DNA from: Gordius sp. MW1 | Taxonomy: Eukaryota > Nematomorpha > Gordioida > Gordea > Gordiidae | Reading direction: 5' to 3' | NCBI GenBank assembly: GCA_964036665.1 | Contig: OZ038528.1 | Span: 6,268,501 to 6,332,500 of the forward strand | DNA: 64,000 bases | Part shown: one piece after another, positions 1-10,446 of the stretch | Layout of the letters: each line of letters begins with the position of its first letter | Position numbering within the stretch: the first letter of the stretch is position 1 | Translations under genes and position numbers: made by a program | The notes under the pieces: model-generated | Seen by the model: the letters and a program-made list of their open reading frames with translations, nothing else | Database searches by the model: none | What the model was told of the DNA's origin: nothing

Positions 1-230
1 ACTATAGATATTATATTTATGTGTAATAAACAAATTTCAGAAAGAGACAGCAAATAGACAAACTCATAATATTAAGTATAAATTCATTTTTATCAAGGTA
101 AATTGACTTGTATTGAATTATAATTATTCAAATAATAATTATAGTTTAATTAACATAAAAAATATTTTTGCCTTAATATATGCATCTAAAGATTTAATTT
201 TATAGTGTAAAAGGACTTACTCTATCTTTA
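1..230. other. AT-rich stretch without a gene
   Basis: No coding potential is visible. The part at about 110-250 is repeated in inverted orientation at about 43840-43980, so it belongs to a dispersed repeat rather than unique sequence. Confidence 0.5.
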
Positions 231-254
231 ATAACTTTAAAATAGAAATTTATA

Positions 255-510
255 AAATAAAACTCGGGCCTTCGGCCCTCGTGGGAAGGAGGAAGGGGAG
301 GGGAAGTGGAGGAGAAGGGGAGGGGAAGTGGAGGAGAAGGGGAGGGGAAGTTGAGGAGAAGGGGAGGGGGGGGGGCGAGGGGGGGAGGGAGGTGCAGGAG
401 GGAAGGAGGAACGAAACTCATATATACTCCGTATAAACGTAGCATATTTGCTATGCAATTTATGGGGGAGAAAGGTGGGAAGGGGCGAGAATAGGGGGGT
501 ATATAATGCA
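255..510. repeat. Purine-rich simple repeat in a dispersed element
   Basis: A GC-rich hairpin (CGGGCCTTCGGCCC) is followed by a purine tract made of repeated GGAGGGGAAGTGGAGGAGAA-type units and then by the CTATGCAATTTATGGG motif. The same parts occur inverted at about 19965-20115, where the hairpin again borders the tract. Open frames here in both directions are low-complexity artefacts. Confidence 0.6.
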
Positions 511-829
511 AAATGATGAGTAAGTTATTTATACAAATTTTTAAAAAGTTAAATTTTTGTAAAACCTGCTATTAATGAGGTATAGGTTTTCTTTCATTCA
601 TTCTTCTTTATCAACTTCTAAATTAATCAAAATGACGAAATGGAAAATAGTCATCCTTCCAAAACGTACAACTTTCAATTTAGAGTTTTTTTTGATACTG
701 TATGAATTTAAACAATTTGGTGTAGGCGACCCATAATTTGAATTATGATTATAGACTCTATTCAAATCATGCGCATATGTATGGTATAAACAAGATATTA
801 AAAAAACAAAAAAATTATCCAATCAGACC

Positions 830-1450
830 TTGGCTATTGGTCATTTTTTCCATCACTTTGGCCAGTGGTCATTTTTTCTAATGGTTAGCAGACAGCCAAA
901 TAACTAATCTATAATTATAATCTAGAAAAATAGAATCGATTTTAATATTACTTTGGCCAGTGGTCATCTTTCTCATTGGTCAGTAACCAGCAGACTGCCA
1001 AATACTGGCCAATAATTATAAGCTAGAGAAAAAATTTGATCTTATTCTCACTTTGGCCAGTGGTCATTTTTTTCATTGGTCAGTAGCCAGGACACGGTCA
1101 AAAAGGATATAAATACATAAAAAATTTCGATTTATACTTAGGCCAATGGTCATTTTTTTATTGGTCAGTAGCCAGGACACGGTCAAAAAGGATATAAATA
1201 CATAAGAGACAAAAGAAAATTTCGATTTATACTTTGGCCAATGGTCATTTTTTTCATTGGTCAGTAGCCAGGACACGGTCAAAAAGTCATATTATCAATG
1301 GTATTAACAAGAACAGTATATTAATTAAAATAAAAATAAAAAAATTTGCCCTCTCCGGGATTCGAACCAACATCAGTAAAGGCATAGGCTTTTGTAGGAG
1401 GGGGTCACAGGGACCCATATCAATAGAGGCATAGGCCCTTCTACGGGAGG
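830..1450. repeat. Composite array: CCAATGG units and a tRNA-like module
   Basis: Several units of TTGGCCAATGGTCATTTTTT followed by CATTGGTCAGTAGCCAG recur roughly every 90-110 bp. They are followed at 1345-1380 by a minus-strand sequence with an exact RNA polymerase III B-box-like motif (GGTTCGAATCC). The same modules recur at 5.1-7.3, 18.2-19.8, 44.2-45.1, 47.7-48.7 and 52.0-52.3 kb. The block is interrupted on its right by the LTR element starting at 1502. Confidence 0.7.
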
Positions 1451-1501
1451 GCATAGGGTAATTATCAATGTTAATCTAATATACCAATTAAAAAACGAGA
1501 G

Positions 1502-1935
1502 TAATAAATATGGCCGCCGGGGCCATACTTATTTTAAGAATTAACATTTTTCAGATATTTCCATGATGATACTCAGGATACTTTTATTATTTCATTCATT
1601 AAATTATATGTCCTCCTCCCAAAAGGGAGGACAAGAATAAATGGTCGAGGCGGTCAAAATGTATTTATTAAAATTCCGCAACAAAAATAATAATCTGATT
1701 TATATTATAATCTTTATATATATATATATGCGAACACAAGCGGTAGAATTCCTTTTTAGGGAAAGGTAGTAAGTAACATCGATGACTGTTTTTATTATCA
1801 TAAGCGTGTAGCGTATAGGTTTATATTATTGACAAAAATCGATAAAGTTAAATATATTAAGAAACGTAACATGTAAGTGGGGGATAAACAAAAATCGATA
1901 ATATTTAAAGGGAAACACCACAGTTAAATACCACA
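1502..1935 (-). repeat. 3' LTR of family A copy 1
   Basis: It matches 4714-5106 through the GGCCGCCGGGGCC segment, the TATATATA run, the AAGCGTGTAGCGTATAGG stretch and the terminal ACCACA. It includes an additional segment near 1585-1620 absent from the other copy. Confidence 0.82.
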
Positions 1936-1941
1936 CCTCCC

Positions 1942-3635
1942 TAGTGTTTCGATCTCGTCTCGTCTCGGTCTCGAAAACAAAATCTCGTCTCGTCTGGGGA
2001 GCGATTATGAAAATCTCGACCTCGTCTCGTCTCGGTCTAGAAAAATCTCGGTCTCGTCTCCTCTCGACGAGAATTCTCGTCTCGTCTCGACTTTTTAAAA
2101 AATGTTTTTACGGAATAAAAATTTCTTCCGTTTTATTAAAAATATTAAATAAGTGTTAAAAAATCCAAATGGCAAAATTTTATATTTTTTGAAAAACTTT
2201 AATATGCAAACTATTTTAAGATTTAGCGGGACATGACATCTCATTGACAATATAAAAGATAACATTTTCTATAAAAAGTGCAAACTAAAAAAAGTATAAA
2301 TAAATTTGAAGTATAAAAAATTAAATTTATTTTCTAGCAAATTGTAACATTTATATCAAATTAACTGTGTTTGTCCATTAAAAATAGAATCAGAAAACTA
2401 TAAGTTCGCTTATAGTTGACTTAGTTGCATAATTGAGCAAATTGAGACCCTTTATGTACTAACCCTGGCTAAATATTCAAAGTAGAACTTAACATATTTA
2501 AGGCAAACGTTTAAGTCCATTGATATTACCATCAGCAATTATAGCGCATAGACTATTGCAGGTTTACTATAACATTATAAACCACAAAGTGCGAGTTTTA
2601 ATGATAATATTTTTCACAGAATTGATAACTTGTTGCATATATTAAAACGTTGTAAAAACAACATTAAAAGCAGCATTATAATAAGATTAAGAACATAGGG
2701 TTTTAAACTTTAAATAGTGCACGTATTTAAATTTATGACAAAAATCATTATGATCAAATATATATTTCAAATAATTACCTTCCAATTCTAACAACTTTGC
2801 CATTAAATAGTTAGTTATTGTTTATTTTGTATTGCACAATTATGGAAATTATAGGAAATTTGAATACATCTGCCAAACCAGCTTATAATGCGAAAAGAAT
2901 GCATATGACAAAACTTTGTATTCGCATAATGTCTTATTTAAGTTCAAAATTTTGAGAGGTGTACTATTAGTTGAAGCATAAAAAATTCAAGAAAACTCAT
3001 GATTTAAGATTTAATCTATTACGGTGTCATTACATACTCTATTGTACTTTAGAAATCGTTAGGTGGGTGCTTAAAAATTTCGAGCCACCTTAGTTTAGCT
3101 TTTGTAATTATTCAAACTTATTGACCACCAATTTATAATTACCGCATCATGCAGGATTAGTAACTGCGAAATTCAAATATGCTTTAGTAATATTTATTAT
3201 TCCATCAAAACTCATTCTTAGCCTAAATTTTGTAACATTTAATGATATGCATATAAATATGTGCTAATTATATTATGAAATTATTCACATACCCTAAAGG
3301 TCAACCTTACTTAGGTAAATGATCGCCAAATTATAAATTTTTGGAAAAAATTTATAATATTTACTATACTTAGGAATTTTTTTAAAATAAAATATATTCC
3401 ATATATATTGATTTACACTTAAACCTTTAATGTAAATCATATAAATTATAATACAAAATAATTTACTAAAATCAAACGATCAATAAAAAGTCGAGATCTC
3501 GCCGAGAAAATCTCGTCTCGTCTCGACATCAAAATTCTCGTCTCGATCTCGACTCCATTTTTCACAATCTCGTCTCGTCTCGGTTTTTCGAGACGAGACG
3601 AGACCGAGATTTTTCTCGGTTTTTCCGCATCACTA
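1942..3635 (+). mobile_element. Non-autonomous hAT-like element with TCTCG-repeat ends (copy 1)
   Basis: The termini are TAGTGTTTCG on the left and CGCATCACTA on the right, giving an imperfect inverted repeat. They are flanked by a perfect 8-bp duplication CACCTCCC (1934-1941 and 3636-3643), as expected of the hAT superfamily. Both ends carry tandem TCTCG-type repeats (about 1945-2095 and 3490-3615), and the AT-rich centre has no transposase frame. It sits in the polypurine tract of the surrounding LTR element, so it is younger. Other copies are 8220-8872 (truncated) and 39028-40473 (complete). Confidence 0.85.
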
Positions 3636-3839
3636 CACCTCCCCCTTTATCGAGAAGTCAAAGACTTAAAGTCCTAACGTTCCGAAAAAGGTATAGGGGT
3701 TTCAGTGTTGTTAAAAATCATTTAAAGACTGAGGCGAACTTAGGTTGAGATGGCGATTAAACTTTTCTTACTAAAATCTAAAATGTAGGTATATCAAACA
3801 ATATAATTTTCGAACTTTTTCTAAAAATTTAGCCCAAAA

Positions 3840-4110
3840 TTAATGTAATTTCTTGTCTGACATCTAGTGCCAGTTTATGACCTTTGCCCTCGGATCGACT
3901 TAGCGATAAAAAGGGTACGTCATGGCTTACAAGACTCAGCGTCCCCGCTCTGTGACGTACCGAGCAACAGTCTAAAACAAATTAATAGTCAATATATTCT
4001 AAATCATCATCAAAAGGCTGTACCGTTTTATTTTTATATTATACCTGCACTGTCAATTGTCATTTTATACAGTATAATCGCCATCCCTTTCTAATTTAAA
4101 AGAAGCAAAC
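3840..4110 (-). other. Conserved non-coding interior block of LTR family A
   Basis: On the minus strand this stretch resembles about 32276-32600 and 40870-41125 in the two other family A copies. Shared pieces include CGGTACAGCC, an AGAGCTGG-like block, TAGCCATG and GATGCCAG. There is no convincing reading frame, so conservation may reflect an RNA element such as a packaging signal; that role is inference. Confidence 0.5.
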
Positions 4111-4713
4111 TTCACAGACCGCCAAATAATAATCAACAAAAAAAATATGTAACATTATGAATAAGAGTAAACGGGGTTGAATAACAATTTCTTGTAAACA
4201 TATATTCAATTTATTTGTTTTAAACCAACAAGTATATAGTATGTAAATAAATCAAGTGGGTAACATTTTTATATTTTAGTTTACTGAATCTTTCGAATTG
4301 TATTACAGAATTTCTGCGTAATAATAGATGATTGTTCTTTCTATGGTTGACATTCGGAATCGGGATATTGGGATTTCGATTGGTTTGATGGGGTGTCTGT
4401 CCGGAGTGGTTCGATTAAAAAAATAGAATTAAAGAATTTCCAACATTTTCGAATCAAGGAGTGGTTCAATTGTTTTAGTACGTAGATCAATTGTAAATAT
4501 GGAATCGACGAATTTCTCTTCCTTGTTGTCGAACTCATGAATTTTAGTTGTTGAATTAGATGTAATGATATTTTAAGGAATTTTGTAATGAAGGTTTTAA
4601 TCTATCGAATTGTATTGAAGAATTTTTCTTTCCTTTATGAATTGTTGTTGTTGACCAGATTATTTCTGGTCCTCGAATGATGGCGTGGCATTAGATCCCA
4701 CTTCTGACACCAT

Positions 4714-5106
4714 TAATAAATATGGCCGCCGGGGCCATACTTATTTTAAGAATTAACATTTTTCAGATATTTCCATGATGATACTCAGGACAAAAAGGAG
4801 GACAAGAATAAATGGTCGAGGCGGTCAAAATGTATTTATTAAAATTCCGCAACAAAAATAATAATCTGATCTATATCATAATCTTTATATATATATATAT
4901 GCGAACACAAGCGGTAGAATTCCTTTTTAGGAAAAGGTAGTAAGTAACATCGATGACTGTTTTTATTATCATAAGCGTGTAGCGTATAGGTTTATATTAT
5001 TGCCAAAAATCGATAAAGTTAAATATATTAAGAAGCGTAACATGTAAGTGGGGGATAAACAAAAATCGATAATATTTAAAGGGAAACACCACAGTTAAAT
5101 ACCACA
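4714..5106 (-). repeat. 5' LTR of family A copy 1
   Basis: It pairs with 1502-1935. The primer-binding-site-like sequence lies immediately left, at about 4694-4712 on the minus strand, separated from the LTR by one base. Confidence 0.82.
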
Positions 5107-7300
5107 GAGCGAAAAAAAATTCGAATCACAATTTTGCCAATGGTCATTTTTTTATTAATCAGTAGCCAGCGGACCAAAAAAAAAGTCATATTATCAATGG
5201 TATTAACAATAACAAAATATTAATTTAATTTAAAAAAAAAATTTGTACTCTCCGGGGATTGAACCTGCAAGTCAGAAAGTTGAAAGACGGTGTAAGAACG
5301 TTGGAGGACGGACAACGGACGGACACCAAAAAGCGAGCCCATAAATTGCATAGCAATTAAATAAAAATTTTGCCATCTCCGGGATTCGAACCAGCAATTA
5401 ACAATTTGCCCTCGCCGGAATTTGAACCCACATCAGTAAAGGCATAGGCTTTTGTAGGAGGGGGTCACAGGGCCCATATCAGTAGAGGCATACGCCCTTC
5501 TACGGGAGGGCATAGGGTAATTATCAATGTTAATCTAATCAACCAATTTAAAAAGGAGAAAAAAAAAATTCGAATCACAATTTGGCCAATGGTCATTTTT
5601 TCATTGGTCAGTAGCCAGCGGACGGCCAAAAAGTCATATTATCAATGGTATTAACAATAACAAAATATTAATTTAATTTAAAAAAAAAAATTTGTCCTCT
5701 CCGGGGATTGAACCTGCAAGTCAGAAAGTTGAAAGACGGTGTAAGAACGTTGGAGGACGGACAACGGACGGACACCAAAAAGCAAGCCCATAAATTGCAT
5801 AGCAATTAAAAAAAAATTTGCCATCTCCGGGATTCGAACCAGCAATTAACAATTTGCCCTCGCCGGGATTCGAACCCACATCAGTAAAGGCATAGGCTTT
5901 TGTAGGAGCACAGGGACCCATATCAGTAGGGGCATAGGCCCTTCTACGGGAGGGCATAGAGTAATTAATGTTAACCTAATATACCAATTCAAAAACGACA
6001 AAAAAATTTCGAATTATACGTTGGCCAATGGTCCTTTTTTCATTGGTCAGTAGCCAGCGGACAGCCAAAAAGTCATATTATCAATGGTATTAACAAGAAC
6101 AAAATATTAATTTAATTTAAAAAAAAAAAAAAAGTTTGCCCTATCGGGGATTCGAACCAGCAATAAGAATTTGCCCTCGGGATTCGAACCCACATCCGTA
6201 GAGGCATAGGCTTTTGTAGGAAGGGGGGGGGCACAGGGACCCATATCAGTAGAAACATAGGCCCTTGTAGGGGAGAGCATAGGGTAATTAATGTTAACCT
6301 AATATACCAATTCAAAACGACAAAAAAATTTCGATTTATACTTTGGCCAATGGTCATTTTTTCATTGGTCAGTAGCCAGCGTACGGCCAAAAAGTCATAT
6401 TATTAATGGTATTAACAAAAACAATATATTTATTAAATAATAAAAAATAAAAAAAATTTGCCCTCGCCGGGATTCGAACCCACATTAGTAGATGCATAAG
6501 CCTTTGTAGGGACACAGGGACCCATATCAGTAGAGGAATAGGCCCTTCTACGGGAGGGCATAGAGTAATTATGAATGTTAACCTAATATACCAATTCAAA
6601 AACGAAAAAAAAAATTTAGAATCACAATTTGGCCAATGGTCATTTTTCATTAGTCAGTATCAGTAGCCAGCGGACGGCCAAATAACATATTATCAATGGT
6701 GTTAACAAAACAAAATATTAATTTAATTTAAAAAAAAATTTGTCCTCTCCGGGGATTGAACCTACAAGTCTGAAAGTTGAAAGACGGTGTAAGAACGTTA
6801 AAGGATGGACAACGGACGGACACCAAAAAGCGAGCCCATAAATTGCATAGCAATTAAATAAAAATTTTGCCATCTCCGGGATTCGAACCAGCAATTAAGA
6901 ATTTGCCCTCGCCGGGATTCGAACCCACATCAGTAAAGGCATAGGCTTTTGTAGGAGCACAGGGACCCATATCAGTAGAGGCATATGCCCTTCAACGGGA
7001 GGGCATAGGGTAATTAATGTTAACCTAATATACCAATTCAAAAACGACAAAAAAATTTCGATCTATTTTGGCCAATGGTCACTTTTTCATTGGTCAGTAG
7101 CCAGCGGACAGCCAAAAAGTCATATTATCAATGGTATTAACAAGAACAAAATATATATTTAATTTAAAAAAAAATTTGTCCTCTCCGAGGATTGAACCAG
7201 CAAGTCAGAAAGTTGAAAGACGGTGTAAGAACGTTGGAGGACGGACGGACGGACAACATAAAGCAAGCCCATAAATTGCATAGCAATTAATAAAAAAATT
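5107..7300. repeat. Composite tandem array with B-box-like modules
   Basis: About five irregular units combine four modules. These are CCAATGG/CATTGG (near 5133, 5582, 6022, 6345, 6630 and 7068), minus-strand tRNA-like T-arm sequences containing GGTTCGAATCC or GGTTCAATCC (near 5250, 5383, 5830, 5871, 6150, 6472, 6880 and 6916), the palindrome AATTGC-TAT-GCAATT (near 5341, 5791, 6838 and 7271), and GGACGGACAACGGACGG runs. Reading frames in it are short and shared between copies only because the DNA is repeated. Confidence 0.75.
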
Positions 7301-7304
7301 TTAT

Positions 7305-8115
7305 GTGCAATATAGGTTTATTTCCAAATAATTGTGAATGTTACATGCTAAAATATATTAAATTAATGAGCTGGCGAGCCATGTATTGAGATTGTATTAG
7401 ATATTGAAAAAAAATGTTTTATTTTCAGGTCAATAAACAGACAATTTACCCTCACTAGTTAATAAATTTGGACGAACGTCAATATGTAAATATTATAAGA
7501 AATATGGATGGCGCTACATTATTATTAGAAACCAATCATATCTAATCTAAGGATAATCATTTATTAAGTAAAGATAAAGATAGTATAATGATATATTATA
7601 GATTAGGAGAAGTAATAAATAGGGCCCGGGAGGGAAAACTATATATGAACAAAAGAAAGATTAATTAATTAAGTAGATAAAAACATATGTTTTTTACCAA
7701 CTCGGATTTGGCTTACAATATTGAAACTATATAATTATAGCAATAGTATAATCTGTAGAAAATGATATACAAATATATGTATTCACACATACAACAATTA
7801 TTAAACAAAACTTCCATCACAGTATTTACATTTTGAATTTTTATGTAATGTGTAAATATTTTAGGATTGCTAATTAAATATTTTTAATTTACCTTTTTAT
7901 TATTACAACCAAAATGATTTTTAAAAGAGATACAGATATACTTACGGTTTATTTAAAATAATTCATAAGAATATTAACACCCAAACACACGAAGTTCCCA
8001 GAAAAATATAAAAAATAAAATAATGGGGACCTCGGGGAAAAATGCGATTGTAATTAATGTCCGCTTGCTACCAGCACCATCTTCATATTATAGAATGAGG
8101 GAAGCGTGGGAGCCA
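7305..8115. repeat. Dispersed repeat, inverted copy at 43080-43660
   Basis: Landmarks shared with 43080-43660 in opposite orientation are the TTATTTCCAAATAATTGTG, AATTAATGAGCTGG, GGACGAACGTCAATA and GCTACCAGCACCATCTTC segments. A third, more diverged copy lies at about 46010-46225. No coding frame is visible, so the element's class is unknown. Confidence 0.65.
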
Positions 8116-8219
8116 AACACAAAACTTTTTAAAATTATTTCATTTACAAAAATTATTCATATAATAACACAGCTCTACAAATATTGACTTTGTGATTTCA
8201 TCCCGCTATCAGACCATCT

Positions 8220-8872
8220 ATTATCAGTATGTATGGAATATGATATTAAAAAAATTCCTAAGTGTAGTAAATATTATAAATTTTTGCGACAAATTTAAAA
8301 TTTGGTAATCATTTGCCTAAGTATGGTATACCCTTCGGGTAAGTAAAGAATTTTATAATATATTTATCACATTAAATATGTTAAGTTCTACTTTGAAGTA
8401 AAGGGTCTCAATTTGCTCAATTATGCAACTAAGTCAACTATGAGCGAACTTATAATTTTATAAGTCTATTATAGTTGACGGACATAGTGAATTTGATAGA
8501 AATTTTATAATTTGCTACAACAATAAAATTTAATTTTTTATACTTCAAATTTATTTATAGTTTTTTTAGTCTACACTTTTTAAAGAAAATGTTATCTTTA
8601 ATTCATATCTTTATATTGTCAATGAGATGTCGTGTTCCGCTAAATCTTTAAAAAGTTTGTGTATTAAAGTTTTTCAAAATACATAAAAGTTTGGAATTTG
8701 AATTTTTTTAACACTTATTTAATATTTTTAATAAAACAGGAGTTTTTAATCCTTATATATTTTATAAAAAAGTCGAGACAAGACCTAGATTATTCTAGAA
8801 CGAGACGAGATTTTCATAATCGCTCGCGAGACGAGGTTTTGTTTTCCAGATGGAGACGGGATGGAAACACTA
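8220..8872 (-). mobile_element. Truncated hAT-like element (copy 2 of 1942-3635)
   Basis: The right end GGAAACACTA and the adjoining degenerate TCTCG-type repeats match the start of the 1942-3635 element in inverse orientation. The AT-rich interior (for example GACATAGTGAATTTGAT and the poly-T region near 8560) also matches. The other terminus is missing, so this copy is truncated and internally deleted. Confidence 0.7.
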
Positions 8873-9094
8873 GATAAACGAGGTTGAAGGTGCAAAAAAT
8901 GCGCATTTTACCCTTTTTTAAGGCGCAATTGCCACGATAATTTAAAAATAAAAATTTATTCCTGTAGATTAACATCTATATGACCATTAGCGATGCAGTC
9001 CGGCCCCTAAATAGTTGGTCGGGAAGTCTACAACTGATGATGGAAAATTTCAAGTTGATCTTGGTAGACAAGCTTGGATGCTAAGGGCATACGA

Positions 9095-10203
9095 GTACGA
9101 TATTTTACTGAAGCCAGGTGCTGTACCAAGGTTTTGACCAGCGCGGAGAAGACCATTTGTTTGGCGGGTAGAGTCCTGCAAAATAACTGCCCGAGTCCGA
9201 CTTCTCAATTTTTATTTTGCCAGAGCCCAAAAGATTTTTTATTTTTGGCCCGACCCGATTTTTCAAAATAAATTTTTGAAAAATTATATTTTTGAAGATT
9301 ATTTCACCATTTAAATAGAATATGCATTAGATTGTTATTACTGTTTATTTAAATCCGATTTTATAAAAGATTAATTTGCTTTAGTTCAATTCGGACCGGG
9401 CTCAGGCCTCAGGTCAGGCCGCCGCATCAGCCCGACCCGAGCCCGAATTATTTTATTAAATTCTGCCCGAGCCCGGCCCAAAACCCGATCGGGCCGGGTC
9501 TGGCTTCGGGCGCCCCGTGCAGGGCTCTATTAGCGGGAGAAAGAAGAGGCCATCTTGCTACAATGGGTAGAACAAGGGATAATCGAGCCGGTGGAATATA
9601 GCCAATGGGCTACGCCGTTGGTACCCATCAAAAAGCCCTATGGAAGCTTAAGGTTGTGCGCCGATTACAGGGTTTCCCTTAACCAGTGGGTAGTAGAAAT
9701 AAAGTCGCAAACCTTAAAGGTGCAAAATATTTAGTAAGTTAGACTTTGCACGCTTATCTCCAGATCAAGTTAAATAATCGCTCATCGAAGTTGACCACGA
9801 TAAACACGTCCTTAGGCTTGTTGGCTTTTAAAAGACTACCTCTCTGTCTCAGTCTAAGTGCCCCCGTGTTTTAAAAGACCATGGCGTAGGTATTTCAAGG
9901 TCTTTAGGGTGTGTTTTACTACTTTGATGACGTTCTTGTAGTGGGAGCTACAATGGAAGAGCACGATAATAACTTGTTGGCAGTGTTGGAACGAATCCAA
10001 GAACGAGGATTACGGGTAAAGCTTAGCAAATGCGCCATAGGTGTGACAGAACTAAAATATTTGGGACATCAATTGGGAAATAAAGTCGTTCGTCCCTTAC
10101 AAAGTAAAGTCGATGCGGCCCTTAAAATGCGACCACCTCACAACAAGAAAGAGACGCTATCCTTTCTTGGGTCGGTGAGTTACTACAACAAGTTTATACC
10201 TAA
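9095..10203 (+). pseudogene. Ty3/Gypsy pol fragment: reverse transcriptase, 5' part
   Basis: Translations in shifting frames give reverse transcriptase pieces in order: a KPGAVPR-like entry, EQGIIEPVEYSQWATPLVPIKK and LRLCADYRVSLNQ (9545-9690), then an open stretch 9911-10203 with the catalytic motif YFDDVLVVGA, EEHDNN, GLRVKLSKC, YLGHQLG and FLGSVSYYNKFIP. Frameshifts and a missing stretch between about 9690 and 9910 leave it non-functional. It is interrupted by a hAT-like MITE (9169-9529) and cut at 10203 by a Harbinger-like element; the gene resumes at 14730. Confidence 0.85.
9169..9529. mobile_element. hAT-like MITE rich in GCCCGA words
   Basis: The ends TAGAGTCCTGCA and TGCAGGGCTCTA form an inverted repeat. 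The flanks TTGGCGGG (9161-9168) and TTAGCGGG (9530-9537) match at 7 of 8 bases. The GC-rich ends (GCCCGAGCCCG words) flank an AT-rich middle. There is no coding capacity. It lies inside the Gypsy pol fragment, whose reading continues across it. Related GC-rich fragments occur near 20600-20697 and 41207-41345. Confidence 0.8.
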
Positions 10204-10446
10204 GGCTACGTCTTAATACGCGCTACAACTTCAAGCCCGCAATTTTTTTTCCAGGGTTTCTTTCAGAAAAAATGCTCCGGGGGTGTATTTTCAATTTCCG
10301 GGGGGGTAAAATTTTTTTTAATTTCTAAACCATTTTGTATAATATTTACTGATTTTTATTGGTGATATAAGTGATATATAAATAGATACATACACGCATA
10401 ATAAATACATGTTCTACATGTAATATTTTAACGGGCAAGTGTTCTT

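Larger units (their letters stand above)
1502..5106 (-). mobile_element. Non-autonomous LTR retrotransposon (family A, copy 1)
   Basis: Two related LTRs, 1502-1935 and 4714-5106, are shared nearly base for base (shorter 5' LTR because of an indel). Read on the minus strand they start TGTGGTATTTAAC and end TTTATTA. Next to the right-hand (5') LTR, after one base, is a primer-binding-site-like sequence TGGTGTCAGAAGTGGGATC (minus strand). The flanks GAGAG (1497-1501) and GAGCG (5107-5111) are an imperfect 5-bp target duplication. A polypurine tract, now split by a hAT insertion, adjoins the left LTR. The interior has no gag or pol frame, so the element must have depended on enzymes from another element. 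It inserted into the composite array. Confidence 0.82.

Noticed and set aside
306-494. Open frame across the purine-rich tract near the left end
   Set aside because: Low-complexity Gly/Arg/Glu peptide produced by a GGAGAAGGGGA repeat; open frames exist on both strands of the same tract.
1340-7020. tRNA genes suggested by GGTTCGAATCC motifs
   Set aside because: Only the T-arm side is tRNA-like. No A box, anticodon arm or complete cloverleaf could be drawn, and the motif is part of the composite repeat.
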